Shown here piece after piece: positions 1 through 7,764 of a stretch of 10,213 nt of DNA. This DNA comes from CAKSQF01 sp051868045. Lineage in GTDB: Bacteria; Bacillota; Clostridia; Oscillospirales; CAG-272. The first letter of the stretch is position 1, and every line of letters begins with the position of its first letter. Where the stretch lies: assembly GCA_051868045.1 (NCBI GenBank), contig JBJDZN010000015.1, positions 1-10,213 of the forward strand. The letters are read 5' to 3'. Position numbers and translations under genes: made by a program. The notes under the pieces are model-generated. The model worked only from the letters and a program-made list of their open reading frames with translations, did not search any database and was not told where the DNA came from.

Positions 1-1
1 A

Positions 2-922
2 TCTGGAAAAATAAGTTTTCTGTTTGCCGGACAGGGCGCACAGTACCCCGGAATGGGAAAAGAACTCTATACATCCTCTCCTGCCGCCAAAGCGGTATTT
101 GACATGGGCGAGTCCATTCGACCCGGGATTCTGGATCTTTGCTTTTCTTCGGATAAGGAAACCCTTTCCCTTACCGAAAATACACAGCCCTGCCTGTTTT
201 TAACCGATCTCGCCTGCGCCCGTGCGCTGGAGGAGAAGGGAATCACCCCCGATTTCGTTGCAGGGTTTTCACTTGGCGAAATCGCTGCTCTCGCCTTTTC
301 CGGGGTTATGACCGATGCGGATGCCTTCCGACTGGTCTGCCTGCGCGGTGAAATGATGGGAGAGTGTGCAAAGAAACATCCGGGCGGCATGGCGGCAATC
401 GTCAAGCTGTCCGCCGAGAAGGTCGAGGAACTGTGCAGTGGCTTCTCCGATGTCTATCCGGTCAATTATAACTGCCCCGGACAGATTGCCTGTGCCGGTG
501 CCGCCGATCAGATCGACCCGCTTTGCGCTGCTGCTAAGGCTGCCGGCGGTCGCGGCATCAAGCTGGCTGTCAGCGGTGCCTTCCATACCCCTTACATGAA
601 GGATGCCGGAGTGGCTCTTGCCGGTTTTCTAGCCGATGCTGAGGTTCACACTCCTAAAATTCCCCTGTATGCCAACCTGACGGGTACGCTCTATCCCGAA
701 ACGCCGGATGACATCCGCAACACCGTGTGCGAACAGCTTTCTCACAGTGTCAGATGGGAGACCATCGTCCGTGATATGGCTGCAAGAGGCGTCGATACCT
801 TTATTGAGGTGGGAGCAGGAAAGACCCTTTCCGGACTGGTTGCCAAAACCCTGTCCGACGTAAAAATTGCAAATGTAGCCGATGATGCTTCCCTGGCAGG
901 AACGCTTACGGCTCTTCAATAA
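2..922 (+). CDS. fabD: Malonyl-CoA:ACP transacylase FabD (5' end cut by window edge)
   Basis: This enzyme transfers malonyl groups from CoA to acyl carrier protein, supplying the extender unit for fatty-acid elongation in the cytoplasm. The frame is open from base 2, and the residues before the first internal ATG (base 53) read SGKISFLFAGQGAQYPG. That is the conserved FabD N-terminus with its GQGAQ oxyanion motif, so the true start lies just upstream of the window and the ATG at 53 is not the start. 306 residues are visible, against about 309 in E. coli. The nucleophile serine is in GFSLGE (codon 269-271), the carboxylate-binding arginine is in CLRGEMM (codon 344-346), and the catalytic histidine is in GAFHTPYM (codon 584-586). 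A C-terminal GAGKTLSGL motif is also typical. It lies 45 nt upstream of fabG in the same direction, as the first visible member of the fab-acc operon. Confidence 0.96.
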   Translation, partial: SGKISFLFAGQGAQYPGMGKELYTSSPAAKAVFDMGESIRPGILDLCFSSDKETLSLTENTQPCLFLTDLACARALEEKGITPDFVAGFSLGEIAALAFSGVMTDADAFRLVCLRGEMMGECAKKHPGGMAAIVKLSAEKVEELCSGFSDVYPVNYNCPGQIACAGAADQIDPLCAAAKAAGGRGIKLAVSGAFHTPYMKDAGVALAGFLADAEVHTPKIPLYANLTGTLYPETPDDIRNTVCEQLSHSVRWETIVRDMAARGVDTFIEVGAGKTLSGLVAKTLSDVKIANVADDASLAGTLTALQ

Positions 923-967
923 ACGGCATAATTTTATTATATTAGAAAAGTGAAAGGACACTATGAT

Positions 968-1711
968 ATGATGTTCGAAAACAGAGTTGCTCTCGTAACG
1001 GGAGCCGCAAGAGGCATCGGCAAGGCAATTGCCGCAAAGCTTGCATCCGAAGGCGCAAATATTGTTATTTTTGATGTTTTCCCTGAGGAGAGCGTGACAG
1101 AAACGATTTCCGACCTCCAGGCACTGGGTGCCAAGGTCGCATACTTCCGTACCGACATCACCGACGGTGCCGTAGTTGAGACCAATGTCAAGGCTGCAAT
1201 CGAGGAGATGGGGAAGATCGACATTCTGGTCAACAATGCCGGAATCACCAAGGATAAGCTGTTGATTCAGATGTCTGAGGATGAGTTTTCCGCCGTTCTG
1301 AATGTCAATCTGAAGGGTACCTTCATCATGATCAAGTCGCTGATCCGCCACATGATGAAGAATAAGTACGGTAAGATCGTGAACATCAGCTCGGTTGTCG
1401 GACTCATGGGCAATCCCGGTCAGGCAAATTACAGTGCTTCCAAAGCGGGCGTTGTTGCCCTGACCAAGACGGTGGCTAAGGAGTATGCCGCTAAAGGAAT
1501 TTGCTGTAATGCCGTTGCCCCCGGATTTATTGATACGGGTATGACTGCCGTTCTGACCGATACGGCAAAGGAAGCCATGCTTTCTCAGGTTCCCCAGAAG
1601 CGTGTCGGAACCCCCGAGGATGTGGCAAAGGCGGTTGCCTTCCTTGCCTCTTCCGAGTCCGACTATATTACCGGTGAGGTTATCAAGGTCACCGGCGGTA
1701 TGTATATGTAA
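968..1711 (+). CDS. fabG: 3-oxoacyl-ACP reductase FabG
   Basis: This NADPH-dependent short-chain dehydrogenase reduces beta-ketoacyl-ACP in the elongation cycle. The protein shows the Rossmann motif TGAARGIG near the N-terminus, the NNAG motif, and the catalytic Ser142, Tyr155 and Lys159 in NISSVVG and YSASK, counted from the chosen start. The C-terminal GEVIKVTGGMYM ending is typical. I chose the ATG at 968, giving 247 aa, the usual family length. AAAGGA at 953-958 sits 9 nt before it. The upstream in-frame GTG at 950 overlaps this ribosome binding site and would add residues not seen in the family. The ATG at 971 is a possible alternative. It lies between fabD and fabF with the usual order of Clostridia. 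The 64 nt after its stop carry a perfect palindrome GGAATATTCC (1714-1723), whose meaning is unknown. Confidence 0.97.
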   Translation: MMFENRVALVTGAARGIGKAIAAKLASEGANIVIFDVFPEESVTETISDLQALGAKVAYFRTDITDGAVVETNVKAAIEEMGKIDILVNNAGITKDKLLIQMSEDEFSAVLNVNLKGTFIMIKSLIRHMMKNKYGKIVNISSVVGLMGNPGQANYSASKAGVVALTKTVAKEYAAKGICCNAVAPGFIDTGMTAVLTDTAKEAMLSQVPQKRVGTPEDVAKAVAFLASSESDYITGEVIKVTGGMYM

Positions 1712-1761
1712 CCGGAATATTCCAATTGATTGAAAAACCATTGATCGAAAACGACAGAATT

Positions 1762-1768
1762 AAAGGAG
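1762..1768 (+). promoter_or_regulatory. Strong ribosome binding site of fabF
   Basis: AAAGGAG lies 7 nt before the fabF ATG at 1776. It is a near-perfect anti-Shine-Dalgarno match and fixes the start codon. It illustrates the Firmicute-type translation signals used throughout this operon. Confidence 0.8.
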
Positions 1769-1775
1769 TCCATTC

Positions 1776-3014
1776 ATGCGTAGAGTTGTAATTACGGGCA
1801 TCGGTGTGATCACCCCTGTGGGCAACACAACCGAGGTCTTCTGGGACAGTCTGGTGAACGGACGGTCCGGTATCGGTGAGATCACTCATTTTGATACCAC
1901 CGATTATAAAATCAAGCTGGCGGCAGAGGTAAAGAATTTCAACCCTCTGGATTATTATGAGAAGCCTACCGAGGTCAAGCGTGCCGATCCCTTTACCCAT
2001 TTTGCCGTAGCAGCGGCAAGCGAGGCGGTAAAGGACAGCGGTCTTCTTGAGTCCGACCCCGACCGTACACGGATCGGTGTCTATGTCGGTTCGGGCATCG
2101 GCGGTATGCAGACCTTTGTCAACAATACTCTGACCCTTGACAAGCGGGGACCGGGTCGTGTTTCTCCCCTGTTTGTTCCCATGATGATTTCCAATATGGC
2201 GGCAGGTGCCATCTCCATCCGCTACGGACTGAAGGGACCCACACTGCCTACCGTCACTGCCTGTGCAACCTCTGCCCATGAAGTGGGAGAGGCGTTCCAC
2301 GCTATTAAGAACGGGTATGCCGATGCCATTCTGGCAGGCGGTGCCGAGAGTGCCATTGAACCCCTTTCCATCGCAGGCTTTATGAACTGCAAGGCACTGT
2401 CTGAGTCAACCGATCCCAACCGTGCCTCTATTCCCTTTGATGCAGAAAGAAACGGCTTCGTTATGGGCGAAGGATCTGCCATTCTGGTTCTTGAGGAGCT
2501 GGAGCATGCGCTGAACAGAGGAGCGAAGATCTATGCTGAGATCGTAGGCTACGGCAACACTGCCGATGCTTACCATATGACCTCTCCCGATCCCGATGCC
2601 GCAGGTTCTGCCAACTGCATCCGGATTGCCGCAGAAGAGGCGGGAATCACCGGCGATGAGGAGATCTATGTCAATGCACACGGAACCTCCACTCATCTCA
2701 ACGACATGACCGAGACCAGAGCCTATAAGGCGGTCTTCGGCGACAAGGCGTATAAGATGCACTTTGATTCCACCAAGTCCATGACCGGACATATGCTGGG
2801 TGCCACCGGTGCCGTTGAGGCAGCCGCCTGTGCTTTGGCACTGCGTGACGGAATTGTTCCCCCCACCATCAACTATAAGGTGCCCGATCCCGAATGTGAT
2901 CTGAACTACACCCCCGGCGTGGCAGTCAAAGCGGATCTTAAATTTGCGCTGTCCACCAATCTGGGATTCGGCGGTCACAACGCTTGTTTGGCATTCAAGA
3001 TATATGAAGTGTGA
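1776..3014 (+). CDS. fabF: Beta-ketoacyl-ACP synthase II FabF
   Basis: This condensing enzyme (KAS II) joins malonyl-ACP to the growing acyl-ACP. It is a thiolase-fold protein of 412 aa, matching E. coli FabF in length (about 413). The Cys-His-His triad is intact. The nucleophilic Cys163 is in TACATSAHEVGEA, His302 is in NAHGTSTHLND, and His339 follows Lys334 in STKSMTGHMLGATGA. The C-terminal glycine-rich LGFGGHNACLAF loop is also present. The start at 1776 begins RRVVITGIGVITPVG, the standard FabF N-terminus. Its stop overlaps a GTG of the accB frame, and accB proper begins 32 nt later. The Cys-His-His triad separates it from KAS III (FabH), which has Cys-His-Asn. No FabH is visible here. 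Confidence 0.98.
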   Translation: MRRVVITGIGVITPVGNTTEVFWDSLVNGRSGIGEITHFDTTDYKIKLAAEVKNFNPLDYYEKPTEVKRADPFTHFAVAAASEAVKDSGLLESDPDRTRIGVYVGSGIGGMQTFVNNTLTLDKRGPGRVSPLFVPMMISNMAAGAISIRYGLKGPTLPTVTACATSAHEVGEAFHAIKNGYADAILAGGAESAIEPLSIAGFMNCKALSESTDPNRASIPFDAERNGFVMGEGSAILVLEELEHALNRGAKIYAEIVGYGNTADAYHMTSPDPDAAGSANCIRIAAEEAGITGDEEIYVNAHGTSTHLNDMTETRAYKAVFGDKAYKMHFDSTKSMTGHMLGATGAVEAAACALALRDGIVPPTINYKVPDPECDLNYTPGVAVKADLKFALSTNLGFGGHNACLAFKIYEV

Positions 3015-3046
3015 TTGTGCAGAGACAAGAAAGGCTGGATCAGAAA

Positions 3047-3508
3047 ATGACAGATTATCAAAACGAATTATTTTTGAAGGCTTCTGAACTGTTTCGCGAA
3101 CTTGGACTGACATCCCTTCGGATCAAGGATGATTCGGTACAGATTGAGATTGAACTGAAGAAAGAAGTCCCTGCGCCTGTTGTAGCGGCAGCACCCGCCG
3201 TGCAGAGCGTAGCTGCTCCTGCACCGGCAAATACCGAGGTTCCGACGGAACAGAAGGACAAATCATCCGGATTGGATGCCATCAAGGCTCCTTTGGTTGG
3301 CGTCTTTTATGCCGCACCCACACCCGATCAGCCTGCTTTCGTAAAGGCAGGGGATCAGGTCAAAAAGGGCGACATTCTCTGCATCATCGAGGCGATGAAG
3401 ATGATGAATGAGATCACAGCTGACCGAGACTGCGTGATCGAGGAAGTCTGTGCTGAGAACGGTAAACTGGTCGAATTCGGTCAGATGCTGTTCAAGGTCA
3501 GAAACTGA
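3047..3508 (+). CDS. accB: Biotin carboxyl carrier protein of acetyl-CoA carboxylase, AccB
   Basis: This protein carries the covalently bound biotin that shuttles carboxyl groups between AccC and the AccA/AccD transferase. From the ATG at 3047 it has 153 residues. A short N-terminal helical region (about 1-40) is followed by a mobile Ala/Pro-rich linker (about 43-70) and a C-terminal biotinyl domain (about 75-153). The biotinylated residue is Lys118 in the canonical EAMKMMNEI motif. I preferred the ATG at 3047, preceded by AAAGG at 3030-3034 (12 nt spacing), over the GTG at 3011. The MTDYQNELFLKASELFREL beginning looks like the normal amphipathic N-terminus. The GTG at 3011 overlaps the fabF stop and remains a possible coupled start adding 12 residues. 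Biotin attachment would need a BirA ligase encoded elsewhere. Confidence 0.95.
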   Translation: MTDYQNELFLKASELFRELGLTSLRIKDDSVQIEIELKKEVPAPVVAAAPAVQSVAAPAPANTEVPTEQKDKSSGLDAIKAPLVGVFYAAPTPDQPAFVKAGDQVKKGDILCIIEAMKMMNEITADRDCVIEEVCAENGKLVEFGQMLFKVRN

Positions 3509-3536
3509 AAACATCGAAAAACTAAGGAGATATGAC

Positions 3537-3947
3537 ATGAATATAGATGAAATCAAGCAGATTCTGCCTCACAGAGAACCCATGCTTCTTGTTGAAGAGG
3601 CCTATCTGAACGAAGACGGAAGCTCTACCGGCTATTATACCGTCAAGGGAACCGAATACTTTCTGCAAGGACATTTTCCCGGAAATCCTATCGTTCCCGG
3701 AGTCATTCTCTGCGAAATGACTGCTCAGTCGGCGTGTATCCTGTTTTCCGGCGAAATGAGCGGCAAAACTCCCGTTTATGTGGGCATCAACAACGTGAAA
3801 TTCCGTGTTCAGGTAAAGCCCGGCGACAAAATTGAGTTCCATACCTCCATTCTGAAGCAGAAGGCACCCTTCTTCTGGATCAAGGGTGAGGCCTATGTGG
3901 GCGGTAAGCTGGCAATGAGCGGGGAATTCTCGTTTGCAATTGTCTGA
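3537..3947 (+). CDS. fabZ: 3-hydroxyacyl-ACP dehydratase FabZ
   Basis: This hotdog-fold enzyme removes water from 3-hydroxyacyl-ACP to give trans-2-enoyl-ACP. The protein begins MNIDEIKQILPHREPMLLV, typical of FabZ. The catalytic His46 is in GHFPGNPIVPG and Glu60 is in LCEMTAQ, 14 residues apart as in E. coli FabZ. Length is 136 aa (family about 140-150). The start at 3537 is supported by TAAGGAGA at 3523-3530, 7 nt upstream. An in-frame ATG at 3450 lies inside accB and is unlikely to be used. A FabA-type isomerising dehydratase is not suggested: FabZ carries Glu where FabA has Asp. Its position between accB and accC is the usual arrangement in Clostridia. Confidence 0.97.
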   Translation: MNIDEIKQILPHREPMLLVEEAYLNEDGSSTGYYTVKGTEYFLQGHFPGNPIVPGVILCEMTAQSACILFSGEMSGKTPVYVGINNVKFRVQVKPGDKIEFHTSILKQKAPFFWIKGEAYVGGKLAMSGEFSFAIV

Positions 3948-3954
3948 TTGAATG

Positions 3955-3992
3955 CTGCTTCGGGTAGAATTTGCTGAAAATGCCCGAAGCGG
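3955..3992 (+). promoter_or_regulatory. Intercistronic RNA hairpin in front of accC
   Basis: CTGCTTCGGGTA (3955-3966) pairs with TGCCCGAAGCGG (3981-3992) to give a 12-bp stem containing two G-U wobbles and a 14-nt loop. The core GCTTCGGG/CCCGAAGC is perfect. No U-tract follows, so it does not look like an intrinsic terminator. Its 3' arm includes the first two G of GGAAAGGA (3991-3998), the accC ribosome binding site, so it could tune accC translation, or mark an RNA processing or stability boundary. The structure is visible in the sequence; the function is inference. Confidence 0.55.
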
Positions 3993-4009
3993 AAAGGAAT
4001 GAATCGGTT

Positions 4010-5350
4010 ATGTTTTCAAAAATACTGATTGCAAACAGAGGCGAGATTGCGGTACGGATCATCCGTGCCTGCCGTGAGATGGGAATCCGCACGGTTGCCG
4101 TTTATTCAACCGCCGATGCCGATGCCCTGCATACCAGCCTTGCAGATGAGTCCTACTGTATCGGTGGACCTATGGTAAAGGACAGCTACCTCAACATTAA
4201 AGCGATCCTGACTGTAGCACGCCATACGGGGTCCGAGGCGATTCATCCCGGATACGGACTTCTCTCCGAGAATACCGAGTTTGCAAGGGAATGTGAGGAG
4301 AACGGAATCACCTTCATCGGTCCCTCTCCTGAGGTCATTGCTCATATGGGCGACAAGGATGAGGCACGCAAGACCATGAAGTATGCCGGTGTTCCCGTCA
4401 TCGAGGGCAGTGAGATTGTGGGATCCCCCGAAGAGGCGGCTAAGATCGCCGATAAGGTGGGTTATCCGATTCTCATTAAAGCCCGTTCGGGCGGCGGCGG
4501 TCGTGGAATCCGTCTGGTGAACGCTCCTGACGAACTGGAAAATGCCTTTATTTCCGCAACCACTGAGGCGGCAGCTGCCTTCGGAGACGGTGCGGTTTAT
4601 ATTGAAAAATATCTTTTCCCCGTTAAGCATGTAGAAGTTCAACTTCTCTGCGATGCCTACGGCAAAGCAGTTGTGCTTGGCGATCGGGATTGCTCCATGC
4701 AGAGAAAGAATCAGAAGCTCATTGAGGAATGTCCTGCCCCCACCCTGCCGGACGAGACCCGACTGCGTATCCATGAAGCCGCCAAGCGTGCGGCGCAGGC
4801 AGTCGGTTACTGCACCGTGGGAACGGTGGAATTCCTTCTTGACCGCTCCAATAACTTCTATTTCATGGAGATGAATACCCGCCTTCAGGTGGAACATTCG
4901 GTTACCGAGATTGTCTGCGGAATCGACATCGTCAAGTGGCAGATCCGTACTGCCGCAGGTGTCCCTGTGGGATTTGACGAAAGTGACGTGAATTTCAAGG
5001 GTCACGCCATTGAGTGCCGTATCTGTGCCGAGGATCCGGTGAAGTTTACCCCGTCGGCAGGAGAGATTACCTGTCTCCATATTCCGGGAGGTCCCGGCGT
5101 GCGCTTTGACAGTGCCGTTTATCAGGGATATGTGGTTCCCCCTTTCTATGACTCCATGCTGGGAAAGATGATTGTTTATGCCAAAACCCGTGAGGAGGCA
5201 ATCCGGAAGATGAAGGGTGCTTTAACCGAACTGATTCTGGACGGACCCATCACCAACCGTGATCTCTATCTGAAACTGCTGTCCGAGCAAGAGTTTGTTA
5301 GTGGCGAATATACTACATCCTTTATGAAGGATCGAGGATATGTGAAATGA
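4010..5350 (+). CDS. accC: Biotin carboxylase subunit of acetyl-CoA carboxylase, AccC
   Basis: This subunit uses ATP and bicarbonate to carboxylate the biotin on AccB. It is an ATP-grasp enzyme of 446 aa, close to the 449 of E. coli. From the N-terminus it has the preATP-grasp motif ILIANRGEIAVRIIRACR and the ATP-binding Lys157 with the SGGGGRG loop (160-166). The RDCSMQRKNQK segment ends with Lys236. The metal and catalytic set is Glu287, Asn289, Arg291 and Glu295 in EMNTRLQVEH, and the biotin-site Arg337 is in ECRICAEDP. Residue 297 is Ser where Pro is usual (EHPVTE). I chose the ATG at 4010 because it yields the standard MFSKILIANRGE start and has GGAAAGGA (3991-3998) 11 nt upstream. The frame also offers TTG 3971 and ATG 3980, inside a hairpin. 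Its stop overlaps accD as ATGA, implying translational coupling. Confidence 0.97.
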   Translation: MFSKILIANRGEIAVRIIRACREMGIRTVAVYSTADADALHTSLADESYCIGGPMVKDSYLNIKAILTVARHTGSEAIHPGYGLLSENTEFARECEENGITFIGPSPEVIAHMGDKDEARKTMKYAGVPVIEGSEIVGSPEEAAKIADKVGYPILIKARSGGGGRGIRLVNAPDELENAFISATTEAAAAFGDGAVYIEKYLFPVKHVEVQLLCDAYGKAVVLGDRDCSMQRKNQKLIEECPAPTLPDETRLRIHEAAKRAAQAVGYCTVGTVEFLLDRSNNFYFMEMNTRLQVEHSVTEIVCGIDIVKWQIRTAAGVPVGFDESDVNFKGHAIECRICAEDPVKFTPSAGEITCLHIPGGPGVRFDSAVYQGYVVPPFYDSMLGKMIVYAKTREEAIRKMKGALTELILDGPITNRDLYLKLLSEQEFVSGEYTTSFMKDRGYVK

Positions 5351-6198
5351 ATTTCAAGAATTTCTTCAAGAGTGCGGGAAATGCGCTGGAATCGGAAGAA
5401 ATCAACGGCAAGCCCCAGGCTCCTGAAATCACCTATACCTGCCCCAAATGTCAGTCGATCAACAAGAGGCGGGACCTGAAGGAGAACTTTTACTGCTGTC
5501 CTGTCTGTAACTATTACATGAAGCTCAGTCCCAGACTTCGGCTTCGTCTGCTGGTGGATAAGGGAAGTTTCGTGGAGCATGACCGTGATTTTACTTCGAC
5601 GAATGTGCTGAATTTCCCCGATTATGATGCCAAACTGGAAAAGGCAAAAACCAAAAGCGGAGAAAATGAGGGCATTCTGACCGGTCATGCCACCATCGGC
5701 GGCTATCCCTGCTGTGTGTTCGCCATGCACTCCGATTTTATGATGGGGTCCATGGGTACGGTTCTCGGCGATAAGTTGACCCGTCTTTTTGAATACGCTA
5801 CCGAAAACAGTCTGCCTGTCGTCGGATTTACCGTTTCCGGCGGTGCCAGAATGCAGGAGGGAATGCTCTCCCTGATTCAGATGGCGAAGGTGTCGGGCGC
5901 AGTCAAGCATCACAGCGATGCGGGGGGACTGTATATTCCCATCCTGACCAATCCGACAACCGGCGGAGTCACCGCTTCCTTTGCCATGCTCGGTGATATT
6001 ATCCTTGCCGAGCCCAAGGCTTTGATCGGATTCGCAGGACCCCGGGTTGTGGAACAGACTACCCGCAAAAAACTGCCGGAAGGCTTCCAATCTGCGGAGT
6101 CCCTTCGGGATTGCGGCTTTATCGACGACATAGTGCCCAGAAGCCGTTGCCGTGAGGTTGTCAAGAAACTTCTGATGTTCCATCAGAAGGGTTGTTGA
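5347..6198 (+). CDS. accD: Acetyl-CoA carboxylase carboxyltransferase subunit beta, AccD
   Basis: Together with AccA this subunit transfers the carboxyl group from carboxybiotin to acetyl-CoA, forming malonyl-CoA. The 283-aa protein has the N-terminal zinc ribbon with Cys32/Cys35 and Cys51/Cys54. The 16-residue gap between the pairs is the same as in E. coli AccD. The crotonase-fold carboxyltransferase domain follows, with GSMGTVLGDKLTRLFE from about residue 134, SGGARMQEG at 164-172 and PTTGGVTASFAMLGD from 203. The ATG at 5347 overlaps the accC stop by four bases (ATGA), with GAGGA at 5334-5338 spaced 8 nt. That arrangement should keep AccC and AccD production linked. The four-cysteine ribbon assigns it as the beta rather than the alpha subunit. 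Confidence 0.97.
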   Translation: MNFKNFFKSAGNALESEEINGKPQAPEITYTCPKCQSINKRRDLKENFYCCPVCNYYMKLSPRLRLRLLVDKGSFVEHDRDFTSTNVLNFPDYDAKLEKAKTKSGENEGILTGHATIGGYPCCVFAMHSDFMMGSMGTVLGDKLTRLFEYATENSLPVVGFTVSGGARMQEGMLSLIQMAKVSGAVKHHSDAGGLYIPILTNPTTGGVTASFAMLGDIILAEPKALIGFAGPRVVEQTTRKKLPEGFQSAESLRDCGFIDDIVPRSRCREVVKKLLMFHQKGC

Positions 6199-6245
6199 TG
6201 ACCGACTGCGGTGAAATCGGACAACTTGAGAGAGGCATGAACTAA

Positions 6246-7040
6246 ATGAACGAAATTGAGAATATCCATAAAGCGAGAAGCAAGAACAGACCGGTCGCAT
6301 CTGACTACATATCGGCTCTTTTCACCGAGTTCACCGAGCTTCACGGGGACAGAAGGTTTGGCGACGATCCCTCAATCATGGCGGGAATCGCTCTGCTGGG
6401 TGATCGACCTGTAACGGTTATCGGAATCGAGAAGGGAAAGGATACCGCCGATAAAATCAGACGTGGATTCGGAGCGGCGCATCCTGAGGGCTATCGGAAG
6501 GCACTGCGTCTGATGAAACAAGCTGAGAAGTTCCACCGTCCCGTGATCTGTCTGGTGGACACAGCCGGTGCCGCCTGCGATATTGAGGCGGAGGAACGGG
6601 GACAGGGTCAGGCAATTGCCGAAAATCTATATGAGATGATGACACTGAAAACACCGATTCTGTCCATTGTCATCGGAGAGGGCGGCTCCGGCGGTGCGCT
6701 GGCACTTGCCGTTGCCGATGAAGTCTGGATGCTGGGCAGAGCCTACTATTCGGTGGTTTCCCCCGAAGGATGCGCAAGCATACTCTGGAAGGACAGTGCT
6801 TTGGCAGGACGTGCGGCAGAAGCCTTGAAGCTGGATGCCGAAAGTCTTTTGTCCCTTGAGGTCATTGAAAAAATCATCCCCGAGGACGATAGCTACGAAA
6901 GTGAAGAGGGCAGAGCAAAAGTGTTCGCATCGGTGAAGGGCGATCTGATCAAAAAGCTGGATGAACTTTCCTCCACCCCTATAGACGAGCTTTTGGCAGC
7001 ACGCTACGAAAAATTCCGCAAAATCGGACGTATGGAATAA
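6246..7040 (+). CDS. accA: Acetyl-CoA carboxylase carboxyltransferase subunit alpha, AccA
   Basis: This is the second half of the carboxyltransferase that makes malonyl-CoA. It is a crotonase-fold protein of 264 aa, shorter than the 319 of E. coli. Recognisable segments are FTELHGDRRFGDDPSIMAG near the N-terminus, GFGAAHPEGYRKALRLM, the VDTAGAACDIEAEERGQG loop, and GEGGSGGA at 144-151 with SPEGCASILWKD after it. The ATG at 6246 follows GAGAGG (6230-6235) by 10 nt. A three-codon mini-frame ATG-AAC-TAA (6237-6245) sits directly before it and is probably accidental. It is the last gene of the fab-acc block and is followed immediately by an intrinsic terminator. Confidence 0.97.
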   Translation: MNEIENIHKARSKNRPVASDYISALFTEFTELHGDRRFGDDPSIMAGIALLGDRPVTVIGIEKGKDTADKIRRGFGAAHPEGYRKALRLMKQAEKFHRPVICLVDTAGAACDIEAEERGQGQAIAENLYEMMTLKTPILSIVIGEGGSGGALALAVADEVWMLGRAYYSVVSPEGCASILWKDSALAGRAAEALKLDAESLLSLEVIEKIIPEDDSYESEEGRAKVFASVKGDLIKKLDELSSTPIDELLAARYEKFRKIGRME

Positions 7041-7066
7041 AAATCGGGGAGTTTCCCCGATTTTTT
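7041..7066 (+). terminator. Intrinsic terminator after accA
   Basis: AAATCGGGGA (7041-7050) pairs perfectly with TCCCCGATTT (7054-7063) across a 3-nt loop, and the T run extends from 7061 to 7066. It starts at the base after the accA stop codon and ends next to the ribosome binding site of the following gene. It should end most fab-acc transcripts here. Confidence 0.88.
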
Positions 7067-7070
7067 GGAG
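7067..7070 (+). promoter_or_regulatory. Ribosome binding site of the thiN-type gene, abutting the terminator
   Basis: GGAG lies directly after the terminator T run and 7 nt before the ATG at 7078. I see no room for a promoter between terminator and start. The gene must be expressed by read-through past the terminator or from a promoter inside accA. Confidence 0.6.
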
Positions 7071-7077
7071 TCAGGTT

Positions 7078-7764
7078 ATGAAGATCAGGAATATTTGCTA
7101 TGTTCTGGGTGCCATGGATATCGGGGACGTTCGCATTGACCGCACCGGCGGCGATTTCGTCATTGCCGCCGATGCCGGAGTTCGCCATCTTGAACCGCTG
7201 GGTCTTGAAGCTGATCTGACGGTGGGCGACTTTGATTCCCTGGGGCATCTTCCCGAATTCCGGAATGTGATCGTTCACCCCGTGGAAAAGGACGACACCG
7301 ACACCATGCTCGCAGTCAAAGAGGGAATTGCCCGAGGGTATCGCCGTTTTGTGATTCTGGGTGCCCTTGGGGGCAGGCTGGATCAGACCCTTGCCAGCCT
7401 TCAGACCCTTGCCTATCTGGATTCCCACGGTGCCGAAGGCTATCTTTTGGGCGACGGGAAGGCTGTGACCCTCCTTTCGGAAGAATCGGTTGCTTTTGAT
7501 TCTACCTATCGGGGAGTTTTGTCGCTTTTCTGCGTCGGTGATCGGGCAAATGTGACCATCGAGGGACTGAAATATCCCCTTCATGACTATCCTATGACCT
7601 GTGACTTTCCCATCGGTGTTTCCAATGAGTTTACCGGAGTGGACAGTCGGATCACCGTGAAAAAGGGAAGAGTCTGGATGATTCTGGACGCTGAGGATCA
7701 AACCGTTGAAAACCTGATTTCGGTCAGAATGAATAACCGAGAGGAAAAAGAAAATGATAAATAA
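7078..7764 (+). CDS. thiN: Thiamine pyrophosphokinase
   Basis: This enzyme converts thiamine and ATP to thiamine pyrophosphate and AMP. The 228-aa protein has the family's N-terminal catalytic domain with AADAGVRHL (30-38), the Asp-rich VGDFDS motif (49-54), the EKDDTDTMLAVKEG motif (70-83) and LGALGGRLDQTL (94-105). These carry the acidic residues expected to bind Mg and ATP. The C-terminal beta-sandwich domain that binds thiamine contains the GVSNEFTG motif. No signal peptide or membrane segment is seen, so it is cytoplasmic. It overlaps the downstream HAD gene by 11 nt, so the two are cotranscribed. The link to the upstream operon is doubtful because a terminator intervenes. In many Firmicutes this gene sits with rsgA and rpe; here it does not. 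Confidence 0.93.
   Translation: MKIRNICYVLGAMDIGDVRIDRTGGDFVIAADAGVRHLEPLGLEADLTVGDFDSLGHLPEFRNVIVHPVEKDDTDTMLAVKEGIARGYRRFVILGALGGRLDQTLASLQTLAYLDSHGAEGYLLGDGKAVTLLSEESVAFDSTYRGVLSLFCVGDRANVTIEGLKYPLHDYPMTCDFPIGVSNEFTGVDSRITVKKGRVWMILDAEDQTVENLISVRMNNREEKENDK

Noticed and set aside
950..967. GTG start for fabG at 950
   Set aside because: The GTG overlaps the AAAGGA ribosome binding site that serves the ATG at 968 and gives a non-typical N-terminal extension.
629..1741. 370-aa open frame on the minus strand across fabD-fabG
   Set aside because: It is antisense to two clearly real genes, has no recognisable domain or ribosome binding site context, and is rich in His/Gly/Leu as expected of a shadow frame.
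3450..3536. Upstream ATG start for fabZ inside accB
   Set aside because: The canonical FabZ N-terminus begins at 3537 with a well-spaced AAGGAG; the extension has no family support.
4106..5080. 324-aa minus-strand open frame opposite accC
   Set aside because: Lies wholly within accC, whose catalytic residues are intact; shadow frame produced by codon bias.
6237..6245. Three-codon frame ATG-AAC-TAA just before accA
   Set aside because: It is only one base from the GAGAGG, too close for initiation; probably chance, with accA starting at 6246.
5266..6300. 344-aa minus-strand open frame opposite accD
   Set aside because: Antisense to accD and the accD-accA junction, with no recognisable motifs; shadow frame.
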